From: Heyndrickxia shackletonii
GTDB taxonomy: Bacteria > Bacillota > Bacilli > Bacillales > Bacillaceae_C
Length of the DNA stretch: 64,000 nt
Assembly (NCBI RefSeq): GCF_001420715.1
Contig: NZ_LJJC01000004.1
Location: forward strand, 2,155,908 to 2,219,907
Reading direction: 5' to 3'
How positions within the stretch are numbered: the first letter of the stretch is position 1; every line of letters begins with the position of its first letter. Under the pieces are notes generated by a model. It did not search any database, was not told the DNA's origin, and was given only the letters and a program-made list of their open reading frames with translations. The position numbers and the translations under genes were made by a program. Shown in pieces: positions 8,166 to 17,292 of the stretch.

Positions 8166-8432
8166 TGTTTAGGGCTTTTGTATTGAGGTATAAAGATACA
8201 AAGGTATTATCTGGAAAAGGAAGATGGACTGAAGAAACGTAAAATGAATACTAAAAGAGTGAAGAAAATCCTGATATGTTGTGAATTTCACTTGACCCAG
8301 AATGAAGGTAGAGATTGTTCGGTTTATTTCGACAAATTTTTCATTTGTGTTACAAATTAGGAAAAAAGATATAAGAATTTTTGTTCTTTTGATAAAATTA
8401 TGTAGAAATTAATGGATTGGAAGAGGCTATTT

Positions 8433-9590
8433 ATGATAAAGCGGATATTTTTTTTCATTTTAACCATACTATTTACTTTTTTCGTAGTAGATAACGCAAA
8501 TGCAGCGGAAAAGCCAACTTTAAAAATCGCAAGTGAGGCAGCTGTTCTAGCAGATAGTAACAGCGGTCAAATTTTATATGCAAAAAATCCAAATAAAAAA
8601 TTATATCCGGCAAGCCTAACCAAAATAGCTACAGCTATTTACGCGATAGAAAACGGCAACATAAATGATATTGTCACAGTTAGTAAACATGCTGAACAAA
8701 CGGACGGAACAAGGGTATATCTTGTCGAGGGTGAAAAGGTCCCATTAAAGCATTTATTACAAGGTCTTTTAATTAACTCTGGAAATGATGCAGGGGTTGC
8801 CATTGCTGAATATTTAGCAGGAGATGTTCCAAGCTTTGCCAATAAGCTAAATGCTTTTCTGAAGGAAAAGGTTGGTGTTCATCATACTCATTTTGTGAAC
8901 CCACATGGCTTATTTGATAAAAAGCATTATACAACAGCGAGCGATTTAGCAAAGATTACGGATTATGCTTTGAAAAATCCAACTTTTCGTGAAATTTTCG
9001 GAACAAAGGAGTTAAAATGGGATGGTGAGGGTTGGCATACAATCCTTATAACTCATCATCTAATGCTCAAAGGGGAAATTCCTTATAAAGGAATAACAGG
9101 TGGAAAGACTGGATATGTTGATCAATCAGGTCAAACTTTGGCAACTACAGCAGAAAATCAAAATATTCATTTAACAGTTATTACAATGGATGCAAAATCA
9201 AAAAAAGATGAATACCTAGATACTAAGAAGCTTCTTGATTATGGATTTGAGAATTTTAAGACAGCTTCTTTGCCAAAGGATTCAATTTATCAAAATGGAA
9301 ACAAAACATTTAAAACAAAGGAAAATCTACTTTATACTGCTCCACTTCATTCGAGTGTTTCGGAAAAGATTTCAAAGGACGGTATTTTGGAGATTTTGGA
9401 TAAAACAGGTGTGATATTAAATTCGTTTCAGCTTACAGAACAGAAAGTAATTGCCGCCGAATCGCATCTTAGTGAAAAAGAGTCAAATAATCAAAAACAA
9501 AGTCCATGGCTGTTTATGATACCGCTTGTAATCGTTGGATTAGGAGTGAGCTGGTCCATTAATAGGATTAAATATCGCAAAAAAGGGTGA
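8433..9590 (+). CDS. D-alanyl-D-alanine carboxypeptidase (PBP5-type, S11)
   Basis: A 385-residue low-molecular-mass penicillin-binding protein that removes the terminal D-Ala from peptidoglycan stem peptides outside the membrane. A signal peptide (to about residue 25) is followed by the S11 motifs: SLTK with catalytic Ser61 and Lys64, SGN at 116-118, and KTG at 225-227. A short beta domain follows, and the C-terminus ends in a membrane span (WLFMIPLVIVGLGV) and basic tail. That is a full membrane anchor instead of the amphipathic helix common in this class. ATG 8433 is six bases after GGAAGAGG; an ATG at 8412 would precede that site. It is monocistronic, with a terminator overlapping the stop. 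B. subtilis DacA/DacF/DacB are relatives. Confidence 0.9.
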   Translation: MIKRIFFFILTILFTFFVVDNANAAEKPTLKIASEAAVLADSNSGQILYAKNPNKKLYPASLTKIATAIYAIENGNINDIVTVSKHAEQTDGTRVYLVEGEKVPLKHLLQGLLINSGNDAGVAIAEYLAGDVPSFANKLNAFLKEKVGVHHTHFVNPHGLFDKKHYTTASDLAKITDYALKNPTFREIFGTKELKWDGEGWHTILITHHLMLKGEIPYKGITGGKTGYVDQSGQTLATTAENQNIHLTVITMDAKSKKDEYLDTKKLLDYGFENFKTASLPKDSIYQNGNKTFKTKENLLYTAPLHSSVSEKISKDGILEILDKTGVILNSFQLTEQKVIAAESHLSEKESNNQKQSPWLFMIPLVIVGLGVSWSINRIKYRKKG

Positions 9591-9610
9591 GATATATGCA
9601 CCCTTTTTTA
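9579..9610 (+). terminator. Terminator overlapping the carboxypeptidase stop codon
   Basis: AAAAAAGGGTG (9579-9589) pairs with CACCCTTTTTT (9599-9609). The left arm contains part of the TGA stop. Confidence 0.85.
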
Positions 9611-9804
9611 ATTGAATTTTGGTGCAGATCGATTTTATTTATTACTGTAAACGATGTCAATTCAGAGAAAATGTATGATTTTTCGTAAATAAAATAGAAT
9701 AGACCAACAAGTAAAAGTTATTTATTATAATATTAATAATATTAAGCTACTCTAAACATAATTTTTTTATATGAAAGTTGTATCTCATCAAAGGAGATGT
9801 TATT

Positions 9805-10815
9805 TTGAATGCTTTGATTACAGACGGGTTTAACAGGCCGCTCCATGATTTGCGAATTTCCGTTACGGATCGTTGTAATTTTCGATGCCAATACTGTATG
9901 CCTGCTGAAATTTTTGGTCCTGATTTTCCGTTCTTGCCTAAAAATGAAGTTTTAACATTTGAAGAGATTGAAAGACTTGCTAAACTATTTGCTCAATTGG
10001 GTGTGAAAAAAATAAGGTTAACAGGAGGTGAGCCTTTACTTAGGAGAGGACTTCCCGAATTAATCAGGAAACTTACTCTTATAGAAGGAATTACTGATAT
10101 GGGGCTGACTACAAATGGTGTACTGCTAACCAGGCTAGCCAAAGAATTGTTTGATGCAGGACTTCACAGATTAAATATTAGTCTTGACGCATTAGATGAA
10201 AATCTTTTTAAAAAGCTTAATGGCAGAGGAGTTTCTTCTAAAGCAGTTATGGAAGGAATTGATAAGGCGTGTGAATTAGGATTCCACATTAAAGTAAATA
10301 TGGTTGTACAAAAAGGGGTAAATGATCATGAAATTATCCCGATGGCTGAATATTTCCGTAATAAAGGAATAACGCTAAGATTTATTGAATTTATGGATGT
10401 GGGAAATTCAAATGGCTGGAATATGGAAAAGGTTATCACGAAAAAAGAAATGTACGAAATTTTATCTTCCCATTTTGAAATAGAACCTGTTGATGCTGCC
10501 TATTTTGGTGAAGTGGCAAAACGATATCGTTTTAAGGGCAGTAATGCTGAACTGGGATTTATTACCTCTGTTTCAGAGTCTTTTTGCTCCAGTTGTACGA
10601 GGGCAAGAATTTCTGCGGACGGAAAGCTATACACATGCCTTTTTGCTGGCAATGGTCATGATTTAAGAGTGCTTCTTCGAGATGGTTCTACAGATGAGAC
10701 AATTAAAAACGAAATCACCTCTATTTGGAACAAGCGTGCAGATAGGTATTCAGATGAAAGAAATAACCATCATCCTTCAAAGAAAAAGATTGAAATGTCT
10801 TACATTGGCGGATAA
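9805..10815 (+). CDS. moaA: GTP 3',8-cyclase MoaA
   Basis: A 336-residue radical SAM enzyme for the first step of molybdenum cofactor synthesis, GTP to cyclic pyranopterin precursor with MoaC. The SAM-cluster cysteines Cys24, Cys28 and Cys31 (CNFRCQYC) and the C-terminal GTP-cluster motif FCSSCTR...LYTCLF are intact. The chain ends in the GG tail needed by MoaA. TTG 9805 follows AAAGGAGATG; an upstream in-frame TTG at 9778 lies before that site. A terminator follows, so moaA is transcribed apart from moeA-mobB. moaB, moaC, moaD and moaE are not in this window. Confidence 0.95.
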   Translation: MNALITDGFNRPLHDLRISVTDRCNFRCQYCMPAEIFGPDFPFLPKNEVLTFEEIERLAKLFAQLGVKKIRLTGGEPLLRRGLPELIRKLTLIEGITDMGLTTNGVLLTRLAKELFDAGLHRLNISLDALDENLFKKLNGRGVSSKAVMEGIDKACELGFHIKVNMVVQKGVNDHEIIPMAEYFRNKGITLRFIEFMDVGNSNGWNMEKVITKKEMYEILSSHFEIEPVDAAYFGEVAKRYRFKGSNAELGFITSVSESFCSSCTRARISADGKLYTCLFAGNGHDLRVLLRDGSTDETIKNEITSIWNKRADRYSDERNNHHPSKKKIEMSYIGG

Positions 10816-10831
10816 GATTTTAACATCCTTG

Positions 10832-10861
10832 AAAAGTGGTATAGACAATACTACTTTTTTT
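10832..10861 (+). terminator. Terminator after moaA
   Basis: AAAAGTGGTAT (10832-10842) pairs with ATACTACTTTT (one G-U pair), then seven T. Confidence 0.75.
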
Positions 10862-10965
10862 GTTGGAAAAGCTACACTTAAAGAATGACAATGAAGTTAT
10901 CAAAAATAACAAGTTGGGTAAGGAAATTACGATTAGAATGATAGAAACATTAAGGGGGATGTAAT

Positions 10966-12255
10966 ATGGTAGAACGGAGAAAGCCCATTTGGGTGAAAGA
11001 AGCTACCGAGAAAATAATGGAATGGAAAAAACGCGGGGAGATAGAGTGGGTATCAATTGATGATTGTGATAGCAGATTTTTGGCAGAACCATTAATTGCT
11101 GATCATGATGTCCCGCCGTTTGATCGATCCCCATATGATGGGTTTGCAATTAGGTCTTGCGATACTTTGTTGGCATCAAGTAAAAATCCAGTACAATTTG
11201 AAGTAGTGGACGAAATCGGTGCAGGTCAAGTAAGTATAAAACAATTACAAGAATTCCAGGCAATTCGAATTATGACCGGAGCGGCTATTCCAAAAGGAGC
11301 GGATTCCGTTATTATGCTTGAACTTGTGAAAGAGGAAACCTCCTTTGATAAAAAAATCATAACGATAAAAAGAAAAGTAAATGCTAGAGAAAACATATCC
11401 TTCCAAGGGGAAGATACAAAAAAAGGGGAAGTATTGTTAGAACAGGGAACGATAATTAATCCAGGTGTAAAGGCGCTTTTGGCGACATTTGGATATCATA
11501 AGGTGCCGGTGGCGAAGAAACCAGTAATTGGAGTAATTGCAACAGGTAGTGAGTTATTAAGAGTGGATGAACCACTTGTGCCAGGAAAAATCCGTAATAG
11601 TAATGGATATATGATTGAGTCGCAAATTATCCGTGCCGGAGCGTCTATTAAAAAGTATGAAAATTGTGCAGATAACTTAGAATCATTACTTACTACCGTT
11701 AAGTCTGCCTTAAAGGAATGTGACATTATCATAACTACCGGCGGCGTTTCGGTCGGTGATTTTGATTATTTACCAGAAATATATATAAAAATCGGTGCAG
11801 AAGTATTATTTAACAAGATTGCAATGCGTCCGGGAAGTGTTACTACGGTAGCACAATGTGACAATAAATTATTATATGGGCTATCCGGCAATCCATCTTC
11901 ATGCTATGTAGGTTTTGAATTATACGTTCGTCCGATTATTCGTTATTGGCTGTATTCAAATAAGCCATTTTTACGGAAAACAACTGCGACATTAATAAAG
12001 GATTTCCCAAAACCGAATCCATTTACTCGCTTTGTTCGGAGTAAGTTGGGTTATGATAATGGCAGTCTTTTTGTGGAGCCTGTTGGTTTGGACAAACCGA
12101 ATGTAGTGACATCCATTGCTTGGGCTGATTGTTTAATGGTATTACCTGGAGGTACAAAAGGCTATAAAACGGGTGATTTAGTAGATATTCTATTATTAGA
12201 GGATCAAGCTGGAAGTGATGAATCGTGGAAAGAAAGACAGAAATCTTCCAGATAG
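10966..12255 (+). CDS. moeA: Molybdopterin molybdenumtransferase MoeA
   Basis: A 429-residue protein that inserts molybdate into adenylated molybdopterin. Family landmarks are PPFDRSPYDGFAIRS near residues 46-60, MTGAAIPKGAD, the domain III nucleotide-binding run TTGGVSVGDFDYLPE, and the GLSGNPSSCYVGFELYVRP segment. It starts at ATG after AAGGGGGATG. The 3' end overlaps mobB by 31 bases, so the two are translationally coupled. Some bacteria carry two moeA genes; whether this is the only one cannot be told here. Confidence 0.95.
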   Translation: MVERRKPIWVKEATEKIMEWKKRGEIEWVSIDDCDSRFLAEPLIADHDVPPFDRSPYDGFAIRSCDTLLASSKNPVQFEVVDEIGAGQVSIKQLQEFQAIRIMTGAAIPKGADSVIMLELVKEETSFDKKIITIKRKVNARENISFQGEDTKKGEVLLEQGTIINPGVKALLATFGYHKVPVAKKPVIGVIATGSELLRVDEPLVPGKIRNSNGYMIESQIIRAGASIKKYENCADNLESLLTTVKSALKECDIIITTGGVSVGDFDYLPEIYIKIGAEVLFNKIAMRPGSVTTVAQCDNKLLYGLSGNPSSCYVGFELYVRPIIRYWLYSNKPFLRKTTATLIKDFPKPNPFTRFVRSKLGYDNGSLFVEPVGLDKPNVVTSIAWADCLMVLPGGTKGYKTGDLVDILLLEDQAGSDESWKERQKSSR

Positions 12256-12773
12256 TGGGGTTTCAAAATAGTGGAAAGACAACTCTTGTTCAGGAAATAA
12301 TCAGATATGGAGATAAATTGGGTTTAAAAAGTGGAACCATTAAACATCATGGTCATGGAGGTACTCCATCAAAGGAAAATATGGAAAAGGACAGTGAAAA
12401 GCATCTTAATGCAGGTGCGGTTTATGCTGCGGTCGAGGGCAATGGTGAACTAGTAATAAAAAAACAAACACAATATTGGTCACTGGATGAGATCATAGAT
12501 TATTATCATCGTTTATCTTTAGATTTAATATTGATTGAAGGATATAAATATGCCCCCATATCGAAAGCAGTGATTATTAGAAATCAGAACGATCTTTATT
12601 TGTTAAAGGAATTAACGAATATTCAGGTAGTTTTATCATGGATACCATTGAAAGAAACTGTACCGTTTCCGGTCTTCTCAATAGAAGAGAAATCTCGATT
12701 TATTGCGTGGTTTTTTCCATTTTTATTTCCACAACATCACTTTTCTTCAAGTGAATTTTTCAGAAAAAAATAA
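12225..12773 (+). CDS. mobB: Molybdopterin-guanine dinucleotide biosynthesis protein MobB
   Basis: A 182-residue P-loop protein with Walker A GFQNSGKTT (12-20) and the typical HHGHGG segment. DLILIEGYK carries the second acidic motif. MobB is an accessory GTPase for guanine-dinucleotide attachment to molybdenum cofactor, working beside MobA, which is not seen here. It begins at GTG 12225 inside moeA, with GGAAGTGAT upstream, and it ends before a terminator. A guanine dinucleotide cofactor usually serves DMSO-reductase-family enzymes, whereas the molybdoenzyme at 24.7 kb is of the xanthine dehydrogenase family, so their link is uncertain. Confidence 0.9.
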   Translation: MERKTEIFQIVGFQNSGKTTLVQEIIRYGDKLGLKSGTIKHHGHGGTPSKENMEKDSEKHLNAGAVYAAVEGNGELVIKKQTQYWSLDEIIDYYHRLSLDLILIEGYKYAPISKAVIIRNQNDLYLLKELTNIQVVLSWIPLKETVPFPVFSIEEKSRFIAWFFPFLFPQHHFSSSEFFRKK

Positions 12774-12812
12774 AATAACCCCTTTATCCATTAGAGATGA
12801 AGGGGCTATTTA
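12774..12812 (+). terminator. Terminator after mobB
   Basis: AATAACCCCTTTA pairs with TGAAGGGGCTATT (one mismatch), then a T-containing stretch. Confidence 0.7.
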
Positions 12813-12833
12813 GATGATAAATTTAAAGTATAT

Positions 12834-13076
12834 TTATTGAATTCTGCTTTCAACCTCTTGACAAACTTCTTCAGCTGACATTCCTCTCGCATCGATTACA
12901 GAGCCTTGGATAATTACATTTTGAATACCCATTACATTTTCATCACCGCCTGTGACAACACAGCAATCACAGCCCTTTGCATCCTGTTCGTTTTTCAGTT
13001 CAACAACATCATATCCTTTTTCGCGGAGGACCTGCGATACATTTGATAATGATTGTTCTACACCGATTTTCGCCAT
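12834..13076 (-). CDS. UPF0180 family protein (YkuS-like)
   Basis: An 80-residue protein with an alpha/beta pattern: [24 protein letters not shown], a [15 protein letters not shown] segment, and the end [17 protein letters not shown]. This is the UPF0180/YkuS family of Bacillaceae, with no known activity. The two adjacent cysteines in the middle are notable for such a small protein. ATG 13076 is seven bases after AGGAGGT; the longer frame to 13085 would cross that site. It may be cotranscribed with the YuzL-like gene just upstream. Confidence 0.8.
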   Translation of the reverse strand: MAKIGVEQSLSNVSQVLREKGYDVVELKNEQDAKGCDCCVVTGGDENVMGIQNVIIQGSVIDARGMSAEEVCQEVESRIQ

Positions 13077-13154
13077 TTCCAACACCTCCTCTTAACCCTA
13101 TATGCTTCCTTAATAATGGAAAATTATTCATTCACATCGTTTTAAATATCACCG

Positions 13155-13283
13155 TTATCTTCCGTGTTTCTTTCGGGAAGCATCCGCTTTGATTGTTCCA
13201 GTTTCTTCCGTTGTCGTTCCTTGCCCTTTAACTTGCGGTGAATTTAAGCCTGCCTTTGACGGGTCCTTTTTTCGATTCGCCAT
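13155..13283 (-). CDS. YuzL-like small basic protein
   Basis: A 42-residue ORF not longer than many missed genes, but with GGGGAGGTG five bases or so before ATG 13283. The protein reads as a basic, disordered chain with NRKKDPSKAGLNSP, then KGQGTTTEETGT and a lysine-rich end. I recall the GQGTTTxET core from the YuzL-like family of Bacillus, small proteins often counted with minor spore proteins. Function is unknown. A perfect 11-bp hairpin abuts its ribosome binding site. Confidence 0.7.
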   Translation of the reverse strand: MANRKKDPSKAGLNSPQVKGQGTTTEETGTIKADASRKKHGR

Positions 13284-13294
13284 TTTTTCACCTC

Positions 13295-13320
13295 CCCTAT
13301 CATTTTTCCAAATGATAGGG
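13295..13320 (-). promoter_or_regulatory. Stem-loop touching the yuzL-like ribosome binding site
   Basis: CCCTATCATTT (13295-13305) and AAATGATAGGG (13310-13320) form a perfect 11-bp stem with a 4-base loop. In the mRNA its end merges with GGGGAGGTG. No T-run follows on either strand, so it is not a terminator. Confidence 0.6.
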
Positions 13321-13377
13321 CGAAGTATGTATTATGGTTTAAATAGAAAATTTTTATTTTTTATCAAAAAAACAAGG

Positions 13378-13383
13378 TATAAT
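13378..13383 (+). promoter_or_regulatory. Candidate -10 element for the 32-residue ORF
   Basis: TATAAT at 13378-13383, 60 bases before the ORF start at 13443. No clear -35 was found. Confidence 0.35.
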
Positions 13384-13442
13384 CATCTTATCCGTTTATT
13401 TCGGAAAACTAAAAAAATATAAAAGGGAAGAGAGAGGAGCAA

Positions 13443-13541
13443 ATGTTTGTGATGATTTTCTGCAGCTTTTTACCATTGCTTGGACTGCTTTCAATATTTT
13501 TACCAACAGATGATAAAGTTAGAGAATTGAATGCGGAGTAA
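13443..13541 (+). CDS. Small membrane protein, 32 residues, unknown
   Basis: ATG 13443 follows GAGAGGAGC at a workable distance. The product has one hydrophobic span (FVMIFCSFLPLLGLLSIFL) and a short charged tail (DDKVRELNAE). A terminator begins four bases after the stop, and a TATAAT lies 60 bases upstream. These make a complete miniature transcription unit. I do not recognise the family. The low-complexity hydrophobic content means chance cannot be excluded. Confidence 0.55.
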   Translation: MFVMIFCSFLPLLGLLSIFLPTDDKVRELNAE

Positions 13542-13544
13542 AAA

Positions 13545-13570
13545 AGAATCCCCATCGGATTCTATTTTTT
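13545..13570. terminator. Terminator between the small ORF and the YitT gene
   Basis: AGAATCC (13545-13551) pairs with GGATTCT (13557-13563), with T-runs in both directions. Confidence 0.7.
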
Positions 13571-13580
13571 AAATTCAGCA

Positions 13581-14471
13581 TTAATGGATATCTTTTTTCT
13601 TAAATCTTCCACCTCGCACTTCTGAAATATTTCCGACGGCAAGGAATGCGTGCGGGTCAAACTCTTCCACGATTGATTTTAATTTTGCCTCTTCTAATCT
13701 AGTAATAACACAAAATATCACTTTTTTGTCCGAGCCGGTAAAGGCGCCTTCTCCGTTTAAATAGGTGACACCTCTTCCAAGACGGGCAAGAATAGCGTTA
13801 CCGATTTCGGTGGTATTATCACTGATGATCCACGCAGATTTCGATTCATCAAGACCTTGAATGACAATATCAATCGTTTTTGCCGCGATAAAATACGTGA
13901 TCACAGAGTACATAGCCCGATTCCACCCAAAGACAAATCCGGCACATGTAAAAATAATGATGTTAAAAAACATAATGACCTCGCCAACACTAAAGGGCAG
14001 TTTCCTATTTAATAAGATGGATAGGAGCTCTGTACCATCAAGCGAGCCTCCAAAGCGAATAACAATTCCTACCCCGATGCCTAAAATAATCCCTCCAAAG
14101 ATTGTAACCAGAAACAATTCGTCCGTAAAACCAGGTACGGGATGTAAAAAATAAGTAGTTAGAGACATGACTGCAATGCCATACAGTGTGGATATTGCAA
14201 AGGTTTTCCCTATTTGTTTATATCCAATAAAGAAAAAAGGAATATTTAAGATGAAAATAAACAAACCAAGCTGAAGATTTGTAAAGTGGGAAAGGATAAT
14301 GGAAATACCTGTTATGCCACCATCCAGTATTGCATTTGGAACGAGGAATAATTCTAATGCTACCCCCATAATAATGGATCCTAAGGTAATGAAAAAAATC
14401 CTTCTTACTAATGCAAGTCGTGATAACTGTTTGTGTTTATTAAATCCGAATAATTCTTTTGTAGCTAACAT
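13581..14471 (-). CDS. YitT family membrane protein (DUF2179 C-terminus)
   Basis: A 296-residue protein with about five or six membrane spans in residues 20-200, including the family's LDGGITGISI and RFGGSLDGTELLSI motifs. A cytoplasmic DUF2179 domain follows (about 205-290, with GAFTGSDKKVIFCVITRLE). The family (YitT, YpjC, YqfU, YvjA in B. subtilis) is widespread in Firmicutes. The transport or sensing role is not settled. GGGAGAG precedes the ATG. It stands alone between convergent units. Confidence 0.9.
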   Translation of the reverse strand: MLATKELFGFNKHKQLSRLALVRRIFFITLGSIIMGVALELFLVPNAILDGGITGISIILSHFTNLQLGLFIFILNIPFFFIGYKQIGKTFAISTLYGIAVMSLTTYFLHPVPGFTDELFLVTIFGGIILGIGVGIVIRFGGSLDGTELLSILLNRKLPFSVGEVIMFFNIIIFTCAGFVFGWNRAMYSVITYFIAAKTIDIVIQGLDESKSAWIISDNTTEIGNAILARLGRGVTYLNGEGAFTGSDKKVIFCVITRLEEAKLKSIVEEFDPHAFLAVGNISEVRGGRFKKKDIH

Positions 14472-14687
14472 CGATTCTCTCCCTTCAAATATGCATTTAT
14501 TTAGATTTTACTAATTATGAACATATACAGTTGTTGAAAAAAATAACAATCATAAAGATTTGAAAATGAATGGAAAAGGGGAATGATTATTGTTACCAGA
14601 GGTTTTAAAAGTGATTAACATTAAATGTCTATCTTTTAATATCTTATAATAAAAATAGGAAGATTAGAAATAATTTGCTTATGGTTT

Positions 14688-14921
14688 TTATATTTCCATT
14701 AGTTCGTTTTCCTTTAAGACAAAATAAAAAGTCGATTTATCTTCTATACTTTCGTAAGATAATCGACTTTTATGTTTAACTTGTGAAAGAACTTCTTTTT
14801 TTGTTTTAGTTTTTCGAGTCCTCATATCAGTTAATGCATACACTCCTCTGTTCTCCGAAGGATTTCTTTTCCCTTCTCTTACAAGTTTCTCACGTCTTTT
14901 TTTAGCTTTGCTTTTTGACAT
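14688..14921 (-). CDS. Small lysine/arginine-rich protein
   Basis: A 77-residue, strongly basic chain: MSKSKAKKRREKLVREGKR, then a TRKTKTKK stretch, then a less basic tail. ATG 14921 is nine bases after AAAGGAG; the upstream ATG at 14930 would touch that site. It vaguely recalls YqkK-type small proteins of Bacillus, but I am not sure. A hairpin plus T-run that looks like a terminator sits inside the ORF at residues 51-65, so the real stop may once have lain before it, or the last 20 residues may rarely be made. Confidence 0.55.
   Translation of the reverse strand: MSKSKAKKRREKLVREGKRNPSENRGVYALTDMRTRKTKTKKEVLSQVKHKSRLSYESIEDKSTFYFVLKENELMEI
14721..14772 (-). terminator. Terminator-like hairpin inside the basic-protein ORF
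   Basis: On the minus strand AAAAGTCGATTATCTT pairs with AAGATAAATCGACTTTT (one bulged A), followed by TATTTT. The stem is long and perfect apart from the bulge. Confidence 0.65.
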
Positions 14922-15102
14922 TTTAGTCATCTCCTTTTTGCAGGTATGATTCCATTATAAGTGCTAAAAAAAGAAAAAACATCTTAATTTGGCCAGAATT
15001 TTCTCTTTTTTTAACTGTTACTGTATTAGGTGCCTTTACAAGACTATTTGTGAAAAACTATGGTATATTAGACCTTACAAAGTCAGTAAAGGAGTTCGGA
15101 AA

Positions 15103-17292
15103 ATGGGAAAAAGTGTAGTAATTGCTGAGAAGCCTTCCGTCGCACGTGACATAGCAAGAGTTTTGAAGTGTTCTAAGAAAGGAAATGGATTTTTAGAAGG
15201 TGATAAATACGTAGTTACTTGGGCATTAGGGCATTTAGTAACTTTAGCGGACCCTGAAGCTTATGATAATAAATATAAATCATGGAATTTAGAAGATCTT
15301 CCGATGCTTCCAGAACGAATGAAATTAGTTGTGATAAAACAAACTGGAAAGCAGTTTAATTCCGTAAAAGCCCAGTTAAACCGCAAGGATGTAACGGAAA
15401 TAATTGTGGCTACTGATGCAGGGAGAGAAGGAGAATTAGTTGCACGTTGGATTATTGAGAAAGCAAAAATTCATAAGCCAATCAAACGTCTATGGATTTC
15501 CTCTGTAACCGATAAAGCGATTAAAGACGGATTTAATAACTTAAAACCAGGAAAAGCATATGAAAATTTATATGCATCGGCAGTAGCACGTTCTGAGGCA
15601 GATTGGTATATAGGTTTAAATGCAACACGTGCGCTAACAACTAAATTTAATGCCCAGTTAAACTGTGGCCGTGTACAGACACCAACAGTTGCGATGGTTG
15701 CCGCACGTGAAGAAGAAATCAAGAATTTCAAACCACTAAATTATTTTGGCATTGAAGCCCAGACAGATAAAATTAAATTAACATGGCAAGATGTGAATGG
15801 GAATACCCGAAGCTTTAATAAAGAAAAAATAGAAAAAATCATTCACTCTATTGGACATAAAGATGGCAAAATTGTTTCCATTGACCGACAAGTAAAGAAA
15901 AAATTCGCACCCGCTCTATATGATTTAACAGAATTACAACGTGATGCCAATAAAATTTTTGGCTATTCCGCCAAAGAAACATTGAATATTATGCAAAAAT
16001 TGTATGAGCAACATAAAGTATTGACATATCCTCGTACAGACTCTCGTTTTCTATCGACAGACATCGTTAGTACGCTTCCAGAACGGTTAAAAGCATGTAG
16101 CGTAGGGGAATATCGTACTCTTGCAAATAAGATTTTAATGAAGCCTATTAAAGCTACAAAAGCATTTGTAGATGATAGCAAGGTAAGTGATCACCATGCC
16201 ATCATTCCAACGGAAGGCTTTGTAAATTTCTCTGCTTTTTCAGATAAAGAACGCAAAATATATGATCTTGTTGTAAAACGATTTTTAGCAGTATTATTCC
16301 CTGCGTTTGAATATGAACAATTAACCATACATGCAACAATTGGCGATGAGAAGTTTATAGCACGGGGAAAATCTGTCATCAACTCTGGCTGGAAAGAAGT
16401 ATACGAAAATCGTTTTGATGATGAAGAAACAACAGATGATGTAAAAGAGCAACTATTACCTCGTCTTGAAAAAGGAGAGGTATTAAGGACAGAAATAATT
16501 GCTCTAACATCTGGTCAAACGAAGCCACCAGCACGCTTTACAGAGGCAACGCTATTATCTGCAATGGAAAACCCGACTAAGTATTTGGAAACAAATAATA
16601 AAAAGCTCGCAGAAACGTTAAAGTCAACTGGTGGTCTTGGTACAGTTGCAACTCGAGCTGATATCATTGATAAATTATTTAATTCATTCTTAATTGAAAA
16701 ACGCGGTGGGAAAGAAATCTATATCACTTCCAAAGGACGTCAGCTTTTAGATTTAGTTCCGGATGAATTAAAGTCTCCGGCCACTACAGCTGAATGGGAA
16801 CAAAAGCTTGAACTAATTGCTAAAGGGAAACTGAAAAAAAGTGTATTTATCAATGAAATGAAGGAACATACGAAAGAAATAGTGGCAGAAATTAAAGCGA
16901 GCAATAAAAAATATAAACATGATAATATTTCAACCAAATCTTGCCCAGACTGTGGCAAACCAATGTTAGAAGTAAACGGCAAAAAAGGGAAAATGCTTGT
17001 TTGCCAGGATCGTGAATGTGGTTACAGAAAAAACGTAGCACGTGTAACAAACGCACGCTGCCCTCAATGTAAGAAGAAATTGGAACTTCGTGGGGAAGGT
17101 GAAGGTCAAATTTTCGCTTGTAAATGCGGATATCGTGAAAAATTATCAGCTTTTGAGGCACGACGCAAAAAAGAGTCTGGTGGGAAAATGGATAAACGTT
17201 CTGTGCAAAAATATCTTAAGCAACAAAATAAAAACGAAGAACCTATAAATAATGCATTTGCAGAGGCATTAAAGGGCATAAAATTCGACTAA
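15103..17292 (+). CDS. topB: DNA topoisomerase III
   Basis: A 729-residue type IA topoisomerase that relaxes and decatenates DNA. The N-terminal Toprim domain has EKPSVARDIARVL and DAGREGELVARWI. Active-site Tyr309 lies in LTYPRTDSRFL. The C-terminal region has two zinc-ribbon-like modules: CPDCGKPM...CQDREC near residue 612 and CPQCKKKL...CKCGY near 652, then a basic tail. ATG 15103 follows AAAGGAG; the open frame upstream to 14989 has no ribosome binding site. Length agrees with B. subtilis TopB (727). Confidence 0.95.
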   Translation: MGKSVVIAEKPSVARDIARVLKCSKKGNGFLEGDKYVVTWALGHLVTLADPEAYDNKYKSWNLEDLPMLPERMKLVVIKQTGKQFNSVKAQLNRKDVTEIIVATDAGREGELVARWIIEKAKIHKPIKRLWISSVTDKAIKDGFNNLKPGKAYENLYASAVARSEADWYIGLNATRALTTKFNAQLNCGRVQTPTVAMVAAREEEIKNFKPLNYFGIEAQTDKIKLTWQDVNGNTRSFNKEKIEKIIHSIGHKDGKIVSIDRQVKKKFAPALYDLTELQRDANKIFGYSAKETLNIMQKLYEQHKVLTYPRTDSRFLSTDIVSTLPERLKACSVGEYRTLANKILMKPIKATKAFVDDSKVSDHHAIIPTEGFVNFSAFSDKERKIYDLVVKRFLAVLFPAFEYEQLTIHATIGDEKFIARGKSVINSGWKEVYENRFDDEETTDDVKEQLLPRLEKGEVLRTEIIALTSGQTKPPARFTEATLLSAMENPTKYLETNNKKLAETLKSTGGLGTVATRADIIDKLFNSFLIEKRGGKEIYITSKGRQLLDLVPDELKSPATTAEWEQKLELIAKGKLKKSVFINEMKEHTKEIVAEIKASNKKYKHDNISTKSCPDCGKPMLEVNGKKGKMLVCQDRECGYRKNVARVTNARCPQCKKKLELRGEGEGQIFACKCGYREKLSAFEARRKKESGGKMDKRSVQKYLKQQNKNEEPINNAFAEALKGIKFD

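Larger units (their letters stand above)
7956..8432. other. Intergenic region after yojO
   Basis: It holds a dispersed repeat copy (7978-8118), a clear terminator at 8135-8165, and then an AT-rich region upstream of the carboxypeptidase gene. No ORF with a plausible ribosome binding site is seen. Confidence 0.6.

Noticed and set aside
9600-9804. Molybdenum cofactor riboswitch before moaA
   Set aside because: The leader is short, very AT-rich and lacks the GC-rich multi-stem structure expected for that class.
14580-14650. Short plus-strand ORF after GGGGAATG near 14580
   Set aside because: Only 11-20 codons in any frame, with no terminator and no recognisable product.
14989-15102. N-terminal extension of topB
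   Set aside because: The frame is open, but the only good ribosome binding site is at the ATG 15103, which also gives the family's usual length.
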